This document shows, one piece after another, positions 12,801 to 22,159 of a stretch of DNA of 64,000 bases. The DNA is from Adineta vaga (Eukaryota > Rotifera): contig CP075493.1 of assembly GCA_021613535.1 (NCBI GenBank), positions 11,036,001 to 11,100,000 of the forward strand, read 5' to 3'. Below the pieces are notes generated by a model. That model saw only the letters and a list, made by a program, of their open reading frames with translations. It made no database searches and was not told the origin of the DNA. Both the position numbers and the translations under genes were made by a program. Each line of letters opens with the position of its first letter. Position 1 is the stretch's first letter.

Positions 12801-14343
12801 AATATGCTATATGTAAATATATTGTAACACGATATGCGTTTGTATGTTCAATACTATTTATTGCTCTTTCGAAATGTGATAGTGCATTTTGATAACTATT
12901 TTTGGAGCATTGAAATCGTCCCATTAGATCATAAGTATATGCTTTACTCATGGGATCTGAAGTAGATTGACAATCATTCATTAATATTTCGATATATTGT
13001 CCAGCATTTTTAAGGTCACCTAATGACAGAAGTAAATCAGCAAATCTGAATTTTGAAGGAAGTTTCGTTGGATAATATGTTTGAATGAGATCAATCATTT
13101 TCTTATATTCAATATTATCTAATGATTTTAATTTAATGTACTGCCGACCATCAATCATTTCGATGGACTCAAGTAAAAAAATAGCACCAATTGGCAAAAT
13201 CACTTCCTCTTCTTGAGGAAATTGACTTTTCTTTTGTACACATACTGGACAGAATCGTTTATTCTGAAGTTGAACATCAAAATTAAGTTCAATTTCAAGT
13301 AAAACAGAATTATCACTATTTGCTATTTCCATAGCAACACGTTTATTTCTGGTTGTTGATAAATATGCATTAAATGATATATAAGTTCCGACAGTCTTCT
13401 TTAGTTTGATTAATTCTAATTCTGATATCAGTTGACCACGATAAACTGTTTCATTCGATTGGACTATTTCTTCCGTACAACATTGTTCAAGTTGCTTTTG
13501 AAAATCAACAAGAAAAAATCGAAATTTAAATATTGCATCGATATCTCTCTTTCGAAAAGCTTTGTTCAATAGTCGATAAAGAAATGAATCACGTGTATAC
13601 CACCGAATAGCATCTTCTGATGAATAATCTTTTTCGAATTCTGTGATTGCTTTTGGTGGTTGTATTTTCTCGTCTATATATTGTTGACGACAGTATTCCA
13701 CCAACTCAGCTCTAGCAGTATCACTAGGAATAGTTGAATCAAATAAAGTTTCGATTAATAAATAATCCCAAATAAATGATGTATTTTGAATTGGAGTAGT
13801 TGTTTCTTGTTCTGCGCTAAAATCGAATATCGTTGAATATAATGAATCGCTGGTAGATGTACGAATATCCTTACTAATTAATTGAAACAGTATTTCTCTA
13901 TCATCACTAATACGACGAATTGATCTTTTGGCATCTGTTATTAATAATATATCTTTGTTTTCTTCATTTTTTAGAATATAAATAAATAGAACTTGAGAAA
14001 AATCATCCAAAAATGTCAAAATACTCGAAGCTAAATCATAATCAATAATTAAGAATATATTTGATGTTGGTATTTCACTAATAAAATCAATTAGATCATG
14101 TACGCAAGAAAATAACCGTATGGCAATATCATTTATTGATTCACATCGATTTTCAATTTGCTTTGTAAACCATAGAATAAGAACATCATCCGTAATTTGC
14201 TCGAATACTTCTGATTTTGTTGCTTGTAAACATGCTTGAGTAATTGTATCATCTAAATCTATTGGTTCACGTAATAAACGTCTTTCTTCCAGGATAAATG
14301 AACATTTATGTTCATTCCAGTCATTTTTTTCCAACTTATGCAT
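9865..14343 (-). CDS. ADP-ribosyltransferase with long TPR array (copy A)
   Basis: An intronless 1492-aa frame. I use the ATG at 14343 because the paralogue at 56950 starts at the matching place; another in-frame start lies 15 codons upstream. Domains in order: an N-terminal region (about 50-160) with alternating hydrophobic strands (DDVLILWF, IFLIIDY, VLFIYIL) resembling a Rossmann or receiver-like fold; an R-S-E type ART domain with YRGQ (R302), SFNAYLST (S323) and ExE (E378, E380); then more than 1000 residues of degenerate TPR-like helical pairs. The motif spacing is that of arginine-type mono-ADP-ribosyltransferases, which transfer ADP-ribose from NAD+; the target is unknown. There is no signal peptide, so it is probably intracellular. 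It diverges from a C1 peptidase at 16676, with a damaged F-box gene between them. The 3' end is nearly identical to copy B. Confidence 0.88.
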   Translation of the reverse strand: MHKLEKNDWNEHKCSFILEERRLLREPIDLDDTITQACLQATKSEVFEQITDDVLILWFTKQIENRCESINDIAIRLFSCVHDLIDFISEIPTSNIFLIIDYDLASSILTFLDDFSQVLFIYILKNEENKDILLITDAKRSIRRISDDREILFQLISKDIRTSTSDSLYSTIFDFSAEQETTTPIQNTSFIWDYLLIETLFDSTIPSDTARAELVEYCRQQYIDEKIQPPKAITEFEKDYSSEDAIRWYTRDSFLYRLLNKAFRKRDIDAIFKFRFFLVDFQKQLEQCCTEEIVQSNETVYRGQLISELELIKLKKTVGTYISFNAYLSTTRNKRVAMEIANSDNSVLLEIELNFDVQLQNKRFCPVCVQKKSQFPQEEEVILPIGAIFLLESIEMIDGRQYIKLKSLDNIEYKKMIDLIQTYYPTKLPSKFRFADLLLSLGDLKNAGQYIEILMNDCQSTSDPMSKAYTYDLMGRFQCSKNSYQNALSHFERAINSIEHTNAYRVTIYLHIAYLYQQQNLSGMALEYLRDAIKYEEELDPEELADLYDMFGHVYRERKLFYDAISYLQQALDIRLDELPTHKNCVKTYYYIALVYTEKSDYKNSLKYFNDALQIALKALPKKHPMFISLYTYLGYVYFRDEDSELAEQYLEKALDLIECVKKRTQNYEPLVHIFICNVLVKLYTHREDYEARYHYTEKAFNIYRKFENVLSNSDSLKRTVYDNMFDTYWICGDYDLALNLSFKMLDIWKDTDDQIPIFYNIGKIYHFLNNTEMALDYFNKTLELISQLKQSVNHIDRICWINFYQSSIYQKENDLLKAIVSIKEALRFQHQISNTDFDFIISCHLELMRLCPDEKENSIKEIIQLVQNSHLLNPTKANCYDILGDYYGEQYDFLTALECYQSCVNIQLTHIPPCYRDLIYIYFKLGNIYTTIEGSGSDKALFYFEKCRDIYLELTNMTKIPIKDRLTMFHGRKDLTEKHINESVCSSQMIFLVYNSIADYFVNKNNYEETLKYVQMMEQIFIEYRRQNELKRQNRYHFSVRHYDELILNFEKMLTSISNDYHECGTTYQFIALAYHKKQDYLISISKCNIALTFLHNSPFIDHPALAMCYSITALSYYEMKNYDYAHIYYQQAIKHNLLCTPIDYSTLFCNHTLAANALYSSRPWNCNETLKYLLTIIKFKKYLSNEDLRYFYDMVGLYYNLSEKYNSALACYEKAFDYSKNPNDIINVYQQQIYNLMLIGEYDKAYDVTKKSIDCQVSMKDVNFISLLDCYIGAGLICDRNGKYQSALMYYLLTFYILRKHPNDKQNDYYTRLYSHIACVHLEYGEIISAHDLCSKASETHFLTDDKTRIATIIFYISIGLVECKLDNYYVALDYFGQAWEYLYNENHYYHHWQRILYNYIGYVYFKVGQVEIAMKHYIKSLSMYKDCRTHPCRAEVYKNIGLIYEQVRQKYHLALLYYKRALKQITNHKHPHYILYRSMMITLEKKIQR

Positions 14344-14843
14344 TGACGTACTTCCTACTCGAGTGTGTCCGTATATATTATCAACCAAGCGTATGAAAGA
14401 GAAACTGAATAAATGTCAAATCAACTATGAAAATGTTTTTTATTCGTACAGGTTAATCGTCTATGTTGGAAAAATCCCGGCAGGTATTACGCAAATAACA
14501 ACATTGTATTACTCTTTCCTTCGCTCTGGATGCTTGATGAGAGATATTATTGTCAATAAGAATAACTATTTTTCATATTTTCTACTGTAAAGTATTCCTA
14601 AGCAAACTCTAATCAATTGCAGTCCAAATTTGTTTCTTCATAATTTTTAATTACTGTGTAATCAGTTATTTTGTTTAAACAATTCGTTTTCGCAAAATTG
14701 CATACTCGACATTGTATTGACTTATTTTCTTTCACGAAAATATACAATAAAAGATAAGGATTGAAAACAAATTTCAATCTTACCTGTGACACACACGCAC
14801 ACGAAATTATTTAGAAATAAAACAGATAGTATTACAAAGAAGG
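14344..14843. other. Divergent upstream region
   Basis: Shared 5' region of ART-TPR copy A (minus) and the damaged F-box gene (plus). A short CA-rich tract lies at about 14788-14802. No gene was recognised; any first exon of the F-box gene would have to lie here, and I could not find one. Confidence 0.4.
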
Positions 14844-16342
14844 GAGTACTTGCCTAACGAAATATGGTTGTCTACTTTTAAATACCTACATCTTATAGAT
14901 GTTATTCATGGATTTTTCCAAATAAACCAACGTTTTCAATATTTAAGAATGCCATGGATTCATTATTTTAATCTTAGTGAAGTCTCTTTTGTAGAGTATG
15001 AACGATTTTGTAACTTTATCTTACCACAATATTATAATTTGATACATTCATTAACATTGAAAAATGATCATCAATTAAAATTATTCAAACAATAACAAAT
15101 AGTCTTTACAGTCTAACATTGAGTAACGATGGTGCTCATCCTACAGGACGGCATGGAAATGAAACAGAATTCTATTTAGAACATTTGAAGAAATTAACAC
15201 ATCTTCAACTATTCGGTTATTTCAATTTATTAATATATCCAAAGATACTCAATCATGCTAGTCGAATTTCAACATTAGAAAATTTGACTATAATAGGTTA
15301 CACAGGCAATTCCGATCAGATATTTCAAATCGAAAGCGATAGTCAATTTCCAAATCTAAAGATTATGAAAATTCGCGATATCGATTTTATTGATTTAATT
15401 CACCTACTCGAAATAACACCATCGATTGAAGAAATTTACATGTCTGTGCGACAAATGAAATATCCTATCGAACAACAAGAATTCACAAACCAAAGTAGAT
15501 CATCCACACTAAAGAAATTACATTTAGAATTTGGATCATCGTATACAAGAAGCTCTTCACAAAGTAAATTTATTGATTTAGTCGAGTTTCTGAATAATCT
15601 CTTTCATAAATTTCATATCGAACTACAATCATTCGTTATAATTATAAGTACGATATTAAATCGAAGGAATGTCTTCTTCGATGATCTAAACGAGCTTAAA
15701 CGCTTGAATTTCATTCCATCATTTCAATACTTAATTTATATTCATTATTGTCAAACAAATTGTCAACTGCCATTTCATACGTATCATCTCTATTTGGATT
15801 CGAAAATCGTACCCGAAATTTCATTCTCGTTCAAATTATTGAAACTATGTCGATTAACTGGATGCAATCTTCGAACTTCTGCGCATAGAAATTTAATCTA
15901 TGCAATTCTTGTCTTATCACCAAATTTGAGTTCTCTAGATTTTTCGAATAATACACCAGCAGATCTTCGAGATATGTTTAAGTTATGTAAAAAACCATTG
16001 AAAGCAGTGACATCATTAGGATGTGCTAGTTATGGATTATATCCGACATTTTTTATGGATCTTGGAAAGATTTTACCGTTTTTGAAACATTTTAAATTAT
16101 CTGATACTTGTTTTAATATTGAATTTCCGCCGAAAATGATAATTATTTATATACAACAGTATTGGCCACAATTAATAACCTTACATTGGCAATATCCGAA
16201 TGAGAATACATTAAATCGAAAAATGAAATTGATGTATAATGAATTTATTCAATTATTGGAAGACAAACAAAAGTGTAGAAATATTTTCTTTTCTTCGGGT
16301 GCATGTACACATCTTAGAAGTTGTACGGATATTTGGTTTTGA
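14844..16342 (+). pseudogene. F-box protein gene, frameshifted
   Basis: The frame at 14850 begins LPNEIWLSTFKYL, the usual start of an F-box, which binds SKP1 in SCF ubiquitin ligases. It has no ATG in front of it. This frame stops at about 15093. A second frame, open from about 15068, continues to 16342 with a leucine-rich C-terminal region (KLTHLQLFGYFNLL, LSPNLSSLDFSNN) of the irregular LRR kind seen behind F-boxes. The two frames overlap with no room for an intron, so a 1- or 2-base change separates them. Either this copy is dead or the window has a sequencing error. It sits between ART-TPR copy A and its peptidase partner; at the other locus an F-box/LRR gene instead lies beyond the peptidase. 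Confidence 0.6.
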
Positions 16343-16675
16343 ATGTAGTTAAATTTGACTAAAGATAATCTTTTCGAAACGTATAGAATAAGTCAACAGA
16401 ATACAATAATAAACATATCTGTGACAATCTTTATTTATGTTGTTATTGAAAATAAAATATTGATCTTGATTATTGCATTTTCACCGAAGGAGCAAATGAA
16501 GGAAAGACGAACTGTATGACTTTTAATGTATTGCTATTATGAATCAATCATTTTGAAGAAGTCACAACATATATATATATGTACATAGTCGTACATTACA
16601 TTCTTTTTCCTCTCTATACAAACTGAAACCAGCTGTTCTTCTTACGTTGACAGTCATATACACAGAGCAGCAATA
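16343..16675. other. Upstream region of C1 peptidase
   Basis: No gene recognised. A short TA run occurs at about 16571-16579. This is likely the promoter of the peptidase gene. Confidence 0.35.
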
Positions 16676-17672
16676 ATGTTGATTAACCATTATAGGACTA
16701 GAGACAGACATTATACGGATGATATCAATGAAGCCAGACCAAATATACGATTTCATATTTTTCCAACTCAAAAATTAGCATCATCCGTTGATTTAAGTAT
16801 ATGGATGACACCCGTTATACATCAAGATGATACAAGAGCTTGGTATAGATTTTTATTCTAGTCTGTTGATTCTTATATTCTCTTTATTTTCTAGTTGTGC
16901 CAATGCATTGGCAACTATTTGTGAATATTTAATTCGACGTACAAATAATCTTCCGTATACAATGGCTTCTACAAAGTTATCTCGTTTATTTCTCTATTAT
17001 AATGGACAAAGAAAAGAACAACAAACACGTCATGTTCAAGATTTGGGTGTTCATCAACGAAGTGTTGCTTTAAGTATGAGAAAATATGGACTATGTGAAG
17101 AAGAATTCTGGCCTTATCGGAGAAGATTATTGAATAAACAACCATCTTCTACTGCATATAGACAAGCCAGCAAGTATACTGTTGTTCTGCTTTCTGTTCC
17201 AATTACAATTGAAGCCATTGAAACATGTCTTCATAATCAAATACCAGTGCCAATTGACATTATAATGGATGATGAAACAGAACAAATTATTCAAACAAAT
17301 AATGGCTTTTTAAAGATGGGCAAACTTAAGAATAGTATAATTGATAAAGAGAATTTACATACAGTAGTTATTGTTGGTTATGATCGAGACGAAAGATATT
17401 TCATAATGCGAAATTCATGGGGAGTCGGATGGGTAAGTAGAAGAGAAAAAACAGCAATATTAAATTTCGTGATTATTATCGATTATTCATAGGGTCATAA
17501 TGGTTATTTTTATGTTCCATATGATTTTATTCTCAACCAAGATCGTGTTAGTCATAAAGATCATTTATGGACTGTCACAAGAATCGTACCACGTCTACCT
17601 AGATTACCTTCTGTATATCAATTATATGTACCTGAACATACAGAAAAAAAAAGAATTTATAATCTTTTTTAA
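16676..17672 (+). CDS. Papain-like (C1) cysteine peptidase, cytosolic type (copy A)
   Basis: Three exons: 16676..16842, 16895..17432 and 17493..17672, with introns of 52 and 60 bp; 294 aa. The motif VDLSIWMTPV followed by ACCANALA matches the papain active-site region, in the variant C-x-A-N-A form known from bacterial C1 enzymes. C56 aligns with the catalytic Cys, and its codon is split by intron 1. The histidine lies in HTVVIVGYD and the asparagine in RNSWGVGWG, where exon 3 supplies the final Gly. There is no signal peptide and almost no propeptide before the catalytic core, unlike lysosomal cathepsins, so it is probably a cytosolic peptidase; its substrate is unknown. It is divergent from ART-TPR copy A and tail-to-tail with the 848-aa ART-TPR gene. 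All catalytic residues are present. Confidence 0.85.
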
Positions 17673-18111
17673 TTCCTGTCAAACATTTCACAACTACAAA
17701 AGTAATGAAAAAGACATACTTGTGATTCACACACTTTTCTACCTATACGAAGAGAAAAAACCTCATGATTTTACCATATATACATTAATAATAAAAATCG
17801 TTTTTTTAATGGACATATATATTTTATACTGAGGTAAATGTGCATTTTATGTAATAAGATAAGGACAGAAAAAGAAAGGAATAAATCGTTACTAAAAACT
17901 GTTTTTTTTCTTCTTCTTTTTGTGTGTATACGAATGAATGTATCTCAAATCTACTCAACAAAATATCCAAACAAACAATGTCTATAGATATTAGACTATA
18001 CCAAAGAAAGATTTTTCTTCATACAGTTACTATTGTACTATTTCTTTGTTGGATAATCTTTTTTATTTAAAAAAAGAATTATTCATATGGAAAACCGAAC
18101 GCAAAGACGAA
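17673..18111. other. Intergenic between convergent genes
   Basis: AT-rich 3' regions of the C1 peptidase and the 848-aa ART-TPR gene. It contains T-rich and A-rich runs only, and no coding content was recognised. Confidence 0.4.
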
Positions 18112-20658
18112 TTACAAATTCTTTTCTATGTCTTGAAGAATATTTCTATACCATTGAACATGTGGATGATTTGAAGGTAACGTTTGTTGTGCAATGTCTA
18201 TAGCACGTTGACAAAATGGAAGAGCTTTTTTACGTTCACCCATACTATTGTATACATTACCAATATACCCAAAAGACATGGCCAAATCGGGATGATTAGG
18301 ATGAAGTGATTGTTGCCGAATTTGTAAAGCATTTTCCAGATACGAAAGTGCTTTAGAATAATTACGCATATTGATATATACCATACCGATGTTATTGTAA
18401 GTTGTTCCTAAACTAGGATTATTCTGTGACAATGACTGTTGTTTAATTTCAAGTGATTTTTCATAGGATGAAATTGCATCTGTGTAATTACCCATGATAA
18501 AATGCGCCATACCAATATTATGATATGATTCACCTAAATCAGGATGATGTGCAGGAAGATTTTGCTGTTGAATCTCTAGTGCTTTTTCATAAGATGAGAG
18601 TGCTTTCGCATAATCACCCATAGTGTAGTTTACCATACCGACATTATTGTATGAAATAGCTAAATCTGGATGATTCGATGATAGAATTTGTTGTTGGATG
18701 TGAAGAGCTTTTTCATACGATGCAAGTGCGTTTGAATAATCACCCATGTTGTTATATACCATGCCAGTATTATTATAGTATATAGCCATATTAGGATGAT
18801 TTGTAGGATGTGATTGTTGTTGAATTTTAAAAGCATTTTCGTATGATGAAAGTGCTTTCGCATAATTTCCCATATTATAATGTACCATACCAATATTATT
18901 ATAAGTGGCAATCAAATCAGGATGATTAGAAGGTAATGTTTGTTTTCGAATTTGAAGAGCTTGTTCATAATGTGAAAGTGCTTCAGCATAATCATTCATG
19001 CTATTATATGTCATACCAAGATCTTGATATGCACTTGCTAAATCGAGATGATTGGCGGGAAGTGATTTCTGTCTTATTTCAAGTGCTTTATCGTACGATG
19101 CGAGTGCTTTCGGATAATTACCCATACTATAATGTACGGCACCAATGCTTGTGTGAGATGAAGCTAAACTAATATGATTCGAAGGAAGAGTTTCGTGAGC
19201 TATATAGAGTGATTGTTCGTAGAATGTTAATGCTGCTTGATAATCTTTTTGTTGATGTTTAAGCCAACCGAGCTGGTAATATAAAGGTGCTTTTTCACTA
19301 TCGTACGTTGTTTGATTGAGTGAAACTTCATAGACTTCTTGAGCTTTTTGAAATTGATTCATTTTAATTAATAATTGTCCAAATCGGGCCCATCCTACTT
19401 TATCGAAAAACGTTTCTTCTCGAATACGATTCGTGAGTTTACGAAGATTTTCTTCGTCATTTTTCATCAAAGTTAATGTCACTTCGTAAATATGATTATT
19501 TGTATCAATTAATTCTATATCATCAATTCGAAAGATACTTTGCATTGAAAATAGAACTTCATCTTGTGTTTTAAAAAATCCAACCTTAGTAATGTCTGCA
19601 AATGGTGTCATTGAATCAGTTGTATCAATATTCATAATAAATAGAATGCCAACTAAATCGGGATTTGTTGCAGTTTGTTGTGCAAAATCATAAGCAATTT
19701 GACGATTCTTATTTGTCAATAAGAAATCATTAAAAGAAATAAAACCATTTTTAAGTTTACTCAATCGATCGAAATTTTCCACTAATAAACCTTGTCCACG
19801 ATATACTGTCAGAGTCTTTGTATCACTATCTGGATTATCAAATTGTTCGGAATAAAATCGTTGAATATCACGATGTAGATCATCGATAAAGAATCCCATA
19901 CGAACAATAATGCCTGCATCCAATGATCGTATTGCACGATGAAGCATACGACACATAAATGATTCTTGTGTATACCACCATATAGGTCGTTTACTATAAT
20001 AATCTCGACTTAATTGACTAATATTTTCCAATTCATCATCATCTTCAGGATATAGATCACGACAATAATTGACATATTCGTCCAGATGTATTTCTCCAAA
20101 ATCAATTTTTGATAAGATTTCTTTGATTACTTGAATGAAAACAAACGACAAATCTAGTCGATTGAAAATTTCATCAGATTCATTAGCAATATTTACGTTG
20201 AAAAGACTAATCGGTAAAATATTTTGTTCACATTGATGAACTGCTATTTGAAGTGCTTCACATATTGATGATATTTCTGTAAAAACACCTTTAAATTTAG
20301 GATATTTCTTTGTCCATTCTTCATACAATTGTTTGTTATGACTAAATATTAGAATGGTATCTAATTGAGTCATACCATGTATATAAGGTAAAATTCGTTG
20401 ACCAAATGCATCTGATGTAATCAAACAGATTCTACTGTCAGTCATACTTTGCATAAATTGAATGCATTGTTCATCATTTGTAAATGTTTTGATCGTATTG
20501 ACAATACGTTTGAATTGTTTAATTGTATTATCGCAATCAATAGTACTATCGTTAGCCGTACTATCCAACCAGATCAGAACAATATTTTGTATATGTCCAG
20601 CATCTTTCAAATCAGTTGATAATTGCTTTGTTTTTTCGATACCATTAGATTTGTCCAT
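18112..20658 (-). CDS. ADP-ribosyltransferase with kinesin-light-chain-like TPRs
   Basis: An intronless frame of 848 aa from the ATG at 20658; a GTG four codons upstream is unlikely as a start. Residues about 25-140 form a Rossmann-like N-terminal region (NIVLIWLDS, ICLITSD, TILIFSH). The ART domain has VYRGQ (R287), SFNDF (S308) and TQDEV, so the usual ExE is QxE (Q365, E367). From about residue 430 to the end come nine regular 42-residue TPRs of the kinesin-light-chain type, most with the GMVYNNMGDYxxAL pattern. Known ARTs with QxE differ from ExE enzymes in acceptor residue, so a different target from the long copies is likely but not shown. The protein has no signal peptide. The TPRs are far more regular than in the long copies, suggesting recent internal duplication. 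Confidence 0.88.
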   Translation of the reverse strand: MDKSNGIEKTKQLSTDLKDAGHIQNIVLIWLDSTANDSTIDCDNTIKQFKRIVNTIKTFTNDEQCIQFMQSMTDSRICLITSDAFGQRILPYIHGMTQLDTILIFSHNKQLYEEWTKKYPKFKGVFTEISSICEALQIAVHQCEQNILPISLFNVNIANESDEIFNRLDLSFVFIQVIKEILSKIDFGEIHLDEYVNYCRDLYPEDDDELENISQLSRDYYSKRPIWWYTQESFMCRMLHRAIRSLDAGIIVRMGFFIDDLHRDIQRFYSEQFDNPDSDTKTLTVYRGQGLLVENFDRLSKLKNGFISFNDFLLTNKNRQIAYDFAQQTATNPDLVGILFIMNIDTTDSMTPFADITKVGFFKTQDEVLFSMQSIFRIDDIELIDTNNHIYEVTLTLMKNDEENLRKLTNRIREETFFDKVGWARFGQLLIKMNQFQKAQEVYEVSLNQTTYDSEKAPLYYQLGWLKHQQKDYQAALTFYEQSLYIAHETLPSNHISLASSHTSIGAVHYSMGNYPKALASYDKALEIRQKSLPANHLDLASAYQDLGMTYNSMNDYAEALSHYEQALQIRKQTLPSNHPDLIATYNNIGMVHYNMGNYAKALSSYENAFKIQQQSHPTNHPNMAIYYNNTGMVYNNMGDYSNALASYEKALHIQQQILSSNHPDLAISYNNVGMVNYTMGDYAKALSSYEKALEIQQQNLPAHHPDLGESYHNIGMAHFIMGNYTDAISSYEKSLEIKQQSLSQNNPSLGTTYNNIGMVYINMRNYSKALSYLENALQIRQQSLHPNHPDLAMSFGYIGNVYNSMGERKKALPFCQRAIDIAQQTLPSNHPHVQWYRNILQDIEKNL

Positions 20659-21152
20659 TGATGAGTACACAAATGTGTTGTTGTAAAACGATATGTGAAT
20701 GACTATGTATAGATCAAGTACGCGTACCTTCGTTTTCGATTTTTCTTTATCTAGTCACGGATATGGTTTTTTTAATATTGTATAGACGCACATGGTATCG
20801 TAGAACATAAGAGAGACAGTGTTGATATTCGCTAGTCATAACATGGTATTATGCTTGATAGAACACGACAGAGTCCATGAAAAAAATCTGTTTCTTTTTC
20901 TAAACGAAAAAGATATTATCTGATAAACTTTTTTAAACAATAGAGCAAAGCAAAATAGGTCGAAGAGTGATGTTCAATTTTCTGCATACGATTGAAGGCC
21001 CCTTTTACTTGTCCAACTAAGAATGGTACTCCATCAATAAAATACTTTGAAGTTTTCACATTAATTTTAAATTTTATCACATATCTTGCATAGAGTCTCT
21101 TGAAGATGAATAAAAAAAAGAATAATAGAGAAAAATATATTCTACATTCATT
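20659..21152. other. Divergent upstream region
   Basis: 5' region shared by the 848-aa ART-TPR gene (minus) and the broken PAN-like gene (plus). No gene or clear element was recognised. Confidence 0.35.
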
Positions 21153-22096
21153 TTGATGATGTTCGACAAGATGAAGGGGTGGTTTCATATTTTTCAATTA
21201 TCACTTACGTCGTCAACCTTGGTGTCAATATATAGAAATACACTGTTTTATCCAAACGATGTACGCTATATACTAACTAATATTTCCTCGATCAATACAT
21301 CATATGCTTGTCTTTGTCAATGTATGTTGAATTCTATGTGTGCTACGATGAACTTCAATGATTATACTCAAAATTGTTTACTTTATTCGGCACGATTACA
21401 AGAAGGACAACTAAAACGAAGGACAATCGATACAAATGCAACCGTAATCAGTTTCAAAAACATAAGTACTATAGGTAAGTATTTAATAACAAGATACTGA
21501 AGTGAACGATTGTTATAATATTTCAATAATAACATGCTTTTCTTTTGCAGCATTAACTATGTTTAGCTATAATAATGAAACGGTATATGCAATATGGAAT
21601 ACTACAGCTGGAAGTAATAGTTCAGCTTCGTATTCTGGTTATAATATAGGAAACTATTTCCCAGTGGAAACACCTATGCATATCTTTGATAGGAATTTTA
21701 CTAGCAGCTACACAAATTATGGTAGTTGTAATTTTTCTATTGCAAATTTTTCATGTGGAATGAATACTATGGTTTCTATATTACTTTCATGAATGGTCCA
21801 TTTCTTCTTCGTGCATTTCGTTTATATACAGGTCACTATACAATGCAGAGCGTGATCCACAAACAATTACAATTAAAGGAAGTAATCTTGCTAATTCTTT
21901 TCTATCTCTAGGTTCTAGTTGGACATTGATTTATAATGGTAGTTCAGGACTTACTGCTAATCTTGGACGAAATATGTTTGGTGAAATGCAAACAGTTTCT
22001 AATTCGACATGGTATTTAAGTTATCGTCTTCTAGTCACTACAAAACGAGACATTGGAACTGCAATTGAATATGGTGAAGTGGAATTTTTTACTTAA
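21153..22096 (+). pseudogene. Secreted PAN/Apple-like protein gene, broken by two frameshifts
   Basis: Exon 1 (to 21474) encodes a cysteine pattern CLCQCMLNSMCATMNF, like a PAN/Apple module. A 76-bp GT-AG intron (21475..21550) follows. Exon 2 continues with a glycosylation-rich domain. The reading frame then changes twice: near 21769, after CGMNT, and near 21837, after FRLYTG. Each piece on its own keeps sensible protein sequence up to TAA at 22094..22096 (final part EYGEVEFFT). No introns can explain the changes, because the flanking pieces abut. The first shift fits a 2-base insertion and the second a 1- or 2-base indel. The intact family is a secreted protein of unknown role. I judge it a pseudogene; two independent sequencing errors are less likely. 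Confidence 0.65.
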
Positions 22097-22159
22097 AAAC
22101 AAAAATAATTGTCAAATCTTCAAAACATATAAAAGAAACTGAAATTGAAAATATTGTTC

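Noticed and set aside
17500-17832. A separate 110-codon gene after the peptidase
   Set aside because: Its first part is the peptidase's third exon read in another phase; the rest has no protein-like features.
21841-21857. A 17-base intron (GT...AG) that would repair the second frameshift of the PAN-like gene
   Set aside because: Too short for spliceosomal splicing, and it would not repair the first frameshift.
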